From the NCBI GenBank assembly GCA_959602365.1, contig CAUGSS010000003.1, positions 50,848 through 114,847 of the forward strand: a DNA stretch of 64,000 nucleotides, in the 5' to 3' direction. The notes below the pieces were generated by a model. The model was not told the origin of the DNA and did not search any database. It saw only the letters and a program-made list of their open reading frames with translations. The position numbers were made by a program, and so were the translations under genes. Shown one piece after another: positions 62,538 to 64,000 of the stretch; positions within the stretch are counted from its first letter, which is position 1, and every line of letters begins with the position of its first letter. This stretch comes from an uncultured Eubacteriales bacterium (GTDB lineage Bacteria; Bacillota; Clostridia; Oscillospirales; Oscillospiraceae).

Positions 62538-62816
62538 CGCCCTCTGTCCCCTATGCTTGGGACAGAGGGCGCAGAATTGCGCGGTACCACCTCTGGTTCG
62601 CCCTCCTGCTCACGCAAAAGGGCCTCAGGGAGTTCCATCAAACTCCGGCGCAGTAACGGGCGCGACCGGCCTCTCCCCTACTGAAAGCGCCAAATTGGGC
62701 TCGGTTCAGGGGGCTGCTCAGAGGGGTATTCTCACAGCGCTCTCTCCCCCTTCCACCGACCGGGGGTTCTCTGCACAGAGTGGAACTGTGATACTCTTCC
62801 TCTTCATTGCATCTGT
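62538..62816 (-). promoter_or_regulatory. T-box leader of tyrS (Tyr specifier UAC)
   Basis: On the minus strand the T-box core GGTGGTACCGCG is at 62580-62591 and the terminator at 62538-62571 (CGCCCTCTGTCCC with GGGACAGAGGGCG, then TTTC). The Stem I specifier loop GAATACC contains TAC (Tyr). Uncharged tRNA-Tyr would favour the antiterminator. Confidence 0.92.
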
Positions 62817-63547
62817 GGCGGATTATAGCACGGACCAGGGGAAGTTGTCAAGCTTCGATGACTCCACTCGAGACAATGGTGCTTTAAAAAGCTTGCCGCG
62901 GACAAAAGGGTGTCTCTGCGGGCGGCGTCTTCCGGCTTTGACGAGCGGCTTAGTCCATGCAACTGCTTCTGGCATTGCCCTAGAAGCCACTCCAAATAAC
63001 CAAGACGCTCCTCCTGGCCTGCCCAGGTTTCCGGACACCCTGCGATCTCTTCACCGGGGCTCAGGGCCCTCATAGCGCCGCCCTCGACCAGCAGAATGGG
63101 ATACCAACGCTCCCCCTCCCGCACCACATGTTCAGAGACAATACGCCATCCGTTATGGGACAAAAAGGAACGGAGCACATTTTGCGTGCTCTGAGGCTGG
63201 AGGATCAGACGTTTTCCATTTTGAGTCCAACGCGCCCGGTCAAGAATGCCCGCGATGGTTTCGCCGCCCATACCGGCTATCGTAATGGTATCACATTCCT
63301 CCGGGGCGATGTGCTCCAGGCCATTACAGAGCCTGAACTCCAGCCGATCGGCGAGATGATACTCCGCCGCAGTGCGTCGGGCATGATCCAGAGGGCCGGG
63401 ACGAATATCCGCTGCGATCGACCGTTCGATCCGGTCGTTGAGAATCAGATAAGCCGGCAGATAGGCATGGTCGGTACCCACATCTGCCAACCGAGCCCCT
63501 GGCGGCACCAGGGCGGCCACAGCGGCCAAGCGGGGGGATAACTCCAC
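62804..63547 (-). CDS. trmK: tRNA (adenine22-N1)-methyltransferase
   Basis: 247 residues, GTG start with GGAGGTG upstream (ATG at 63607 lacks support). SAM motif DVGTDHAYLPAYL (~20), IAADIRPGPL (~47) and AGMGGETI (~90) identify TrmK/YqfN. The tail is longer than usual and is encoded by DNA that also holds the tyrS promoter and T-box start. Its usual partner (Nif3-like yqfO) is not adjacent. Confidence 0.9.
   Translation of the reverse strand: MELSPRLAAVAALVPPGARLADVGTDHAYLPAYLILNDRIERSIAADIRPGPLDHARRTAAEYHLADRLEFRLCNGLEHIAPEECDTITIAGMGGETIAGILDRARWTQNGKRLILQPQSTQNVLRSFLSHNGWRIVSEHVVREGERWYPILLVEGGAMRALSPGEEIAGCPETWAGQEERLGYLEWLLGQCQKQLHGLSRSSKPEDAARRDTLLSAASFLKHHCLEWSHRSLTTSPGPCYNPPQMQ
62822..62851 (-). 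promoter_or_regulatory. Strong promoter of tyrS within trmK
   Basis: Minus strand TTGACA (62846-62851), 18-base spacer, extended -10 TGCTATAAT (62822-62827). It lies inside the 3' end of trmK. Confidence 0.85.
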
Positions 63548-63573
63548 CAGTAGACACCTCCATAACAGGACAG

Positions 63574-63602
63574 AAAAAGGCGGCGCAGAACGCCGCCTTT
63601 TC
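63574..63602 (-). terminator. Terminator after the DUF1858 gene
   Basis: AAAAGGCGGCG with CGCCGCCTTTT, 5-base loop; T-run on the minus strand. Confidence 0.8.
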
Positions 63603-63616
63603 TTCACAATGACAAA

Positions 63617-63817
63617 TCAGTCTTTGACCATTTTGTTCAGCTCTTCCAGCAGAGCGTCGGGATCTACGCCGTGCACCATGCAGGCCTCCTCTACAGTTTC
63701 ACCACGGGAAGAGGGGCAGCCCAGGCAATGCATGCCGATGGACAAAAACAGCGGCGCAGTCTCAGGGGCAATATCCAGGATGTCGCCGATGATGGTACTC
63801 TTTTCAATTTTAGCCAT
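63617..63817 (-). CDS. DUF1858 domain protein
   Basis: 66 residues with the family core KSTIIGDILDIAPETAPLFL and CLGCPSSRGETVEEAC: a Cys-x2-Cys in the middle. DUF1858 is linked to hybrid-cluster or disulfide-redox proteins and to redox metabolism in anaerobes, but is not characterised. Own promoter with an operator-like palindrome; ATG after AGGAGG. Confidence 0.88.
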   Translation of the reverse strand: MAKIEKSTIIGDILDIAPETAPLFLSIGMHCLGCPSSRGETVEEACMVHGVDPDALLEELNKMVKD

Positions 63818-63828
63818 AAAAACAGCCT

Positions 63829-63843
63829 CCTAATCAGATTAGG
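63829..63843. promoter_or_regulatory. Palindrome at the DUF1858 transcription start
   Basis: CCTAATC-A-GATTAGG, perfect 7-bp arms, just downstream of the -10 and overlapping the ribosome-binding site. Probable repressor operator. Confidence 0.55.
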
Positions 63844-63846
63844 GCT

Positions 63847-63875
63847 ATTATACCCAGAATACGACTACTTTTCAA
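63847..63875 (-). promoter_or_regulatory. Promoter of the DUF1858 gene
   Basis: Minus strand TTGAAA (63870-63875), 17-base spacer, TATAAT (63847-63852). Beyond it, to 64000, no gene is seen, only a GAAAACAT/ATGTTTTC inverted repeat at 63964-63999. Confidence 0.75.
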
Positions 63876-64000
63876 GAGAAACAAAAAAATTTACAGATTC
63901 GCCGCAGGACAGCAAAATAAACCGATTATAAAAAGGGACGCCACATTCCCCGCCTCCTAATAAGAAAACATGAGATAGTCCAGTAAAATCAATGTTTTCA

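Noticed and set aside
61291..63075. 594-residue plus-strand open frame
   Set aside because: It is antisense to tyrS, its T-box and trmK, and has low-complexity, non-protein-like composition.
1..64000. CRISPR arrays, rRNA genes, insertion sequences
   Set aside because: No regularly spaced repeats, rRNA sequence or transposase was seen.

Overview
The window looks like a chromosomal segment of a spore-forming, anaerobic Clostridia member, most likely Oscillospiraceae (Flavonifractor/Oscillibacter-like). The reasons are the moderately high G+C, the IspH–ribosomal protein S1 fusion, RemA, the CdaA/CdaR pair, a T-box upstream of tyrS, a PPi-type phosphofructokinase, the spore genes spoVM, sipL, spoIVA and cwlD, and many TTG/GTG starts behind strong Shine-Dalgarno sites. 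The genus is inferred, not proven.

Layout. 1-9.5 kb: end of plsC, ispH-S1, ispD-ispF, a DUF3343/cysteine desulfurase pair, then cdaA-cdaR (c-di-AMP) followed by a DUF5685 / DnaJ-TPR / membrane-protein trio. 9.5-22.3 kb: one long housekeeping operon, yicC-remA-gmk-rpoZ-priA-def-fmt-rsmB-rlmN-prpC-prkC-rsgA-thiN, mostly joined by ATGA overlaps. 22.4-25.8 kb: a spore-envelope module made of a small membrane ORF, the 23-residue spoVM, sipL and spoIVA. 25.9-33.7 kb: a Crp-type regulator divergent from leuCDB across a palindrome, then an aminotransferase, purB and an epoxide-hydrolase-like enzyme.

33.7-40.6 kb is accessory: a small XRE regulator behind a frameshifted partner gene, an orphan holin, tRNA-Gln(CUG), sortase B, and a surface-polysaccharide set (ABC permease, ATPase, sugar transferase, glycosyltransferase). 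40.6-49.2 kb: HAD phosphatase, ung, cwlD, radA, a Xer-type recombinase behind a perfect 15-4-15 inverted repeat, an ArsR/CadC sensor, divergent fba and pfp, an amidase-like protein and a deoxyinosine glycosylase. 49.2-52.4 kb: a compact serine-recombinase element. 53.4-55.0 kb: the trans-translation module ssrA-ppiB-smpB. 55.2-59.6 kb: murA, an MBL-fold hydrolase, rlmH and a phosphohexomutase. 59.7-63.9 kb (minus strand): a MATE transporter, tyrS with a Tyr T-box, trmK and a DUF1858 protein.

Most worth a second look: spoVM-sipL-spoIVA with competing hairpins before sipL; the DUF5685/DnaJ/membrane trio; the palindrome at the crp/leuC divergence; the perfect inverted repeat at the xer gene; an internal ribosome-binding site at the IspH/S1 junction; and the recombinase element, whose gene end looks like a tRNA/tmRNA 3' end. 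No CRISPR array, rRNA, complete prophage or insertion sequence was seen.
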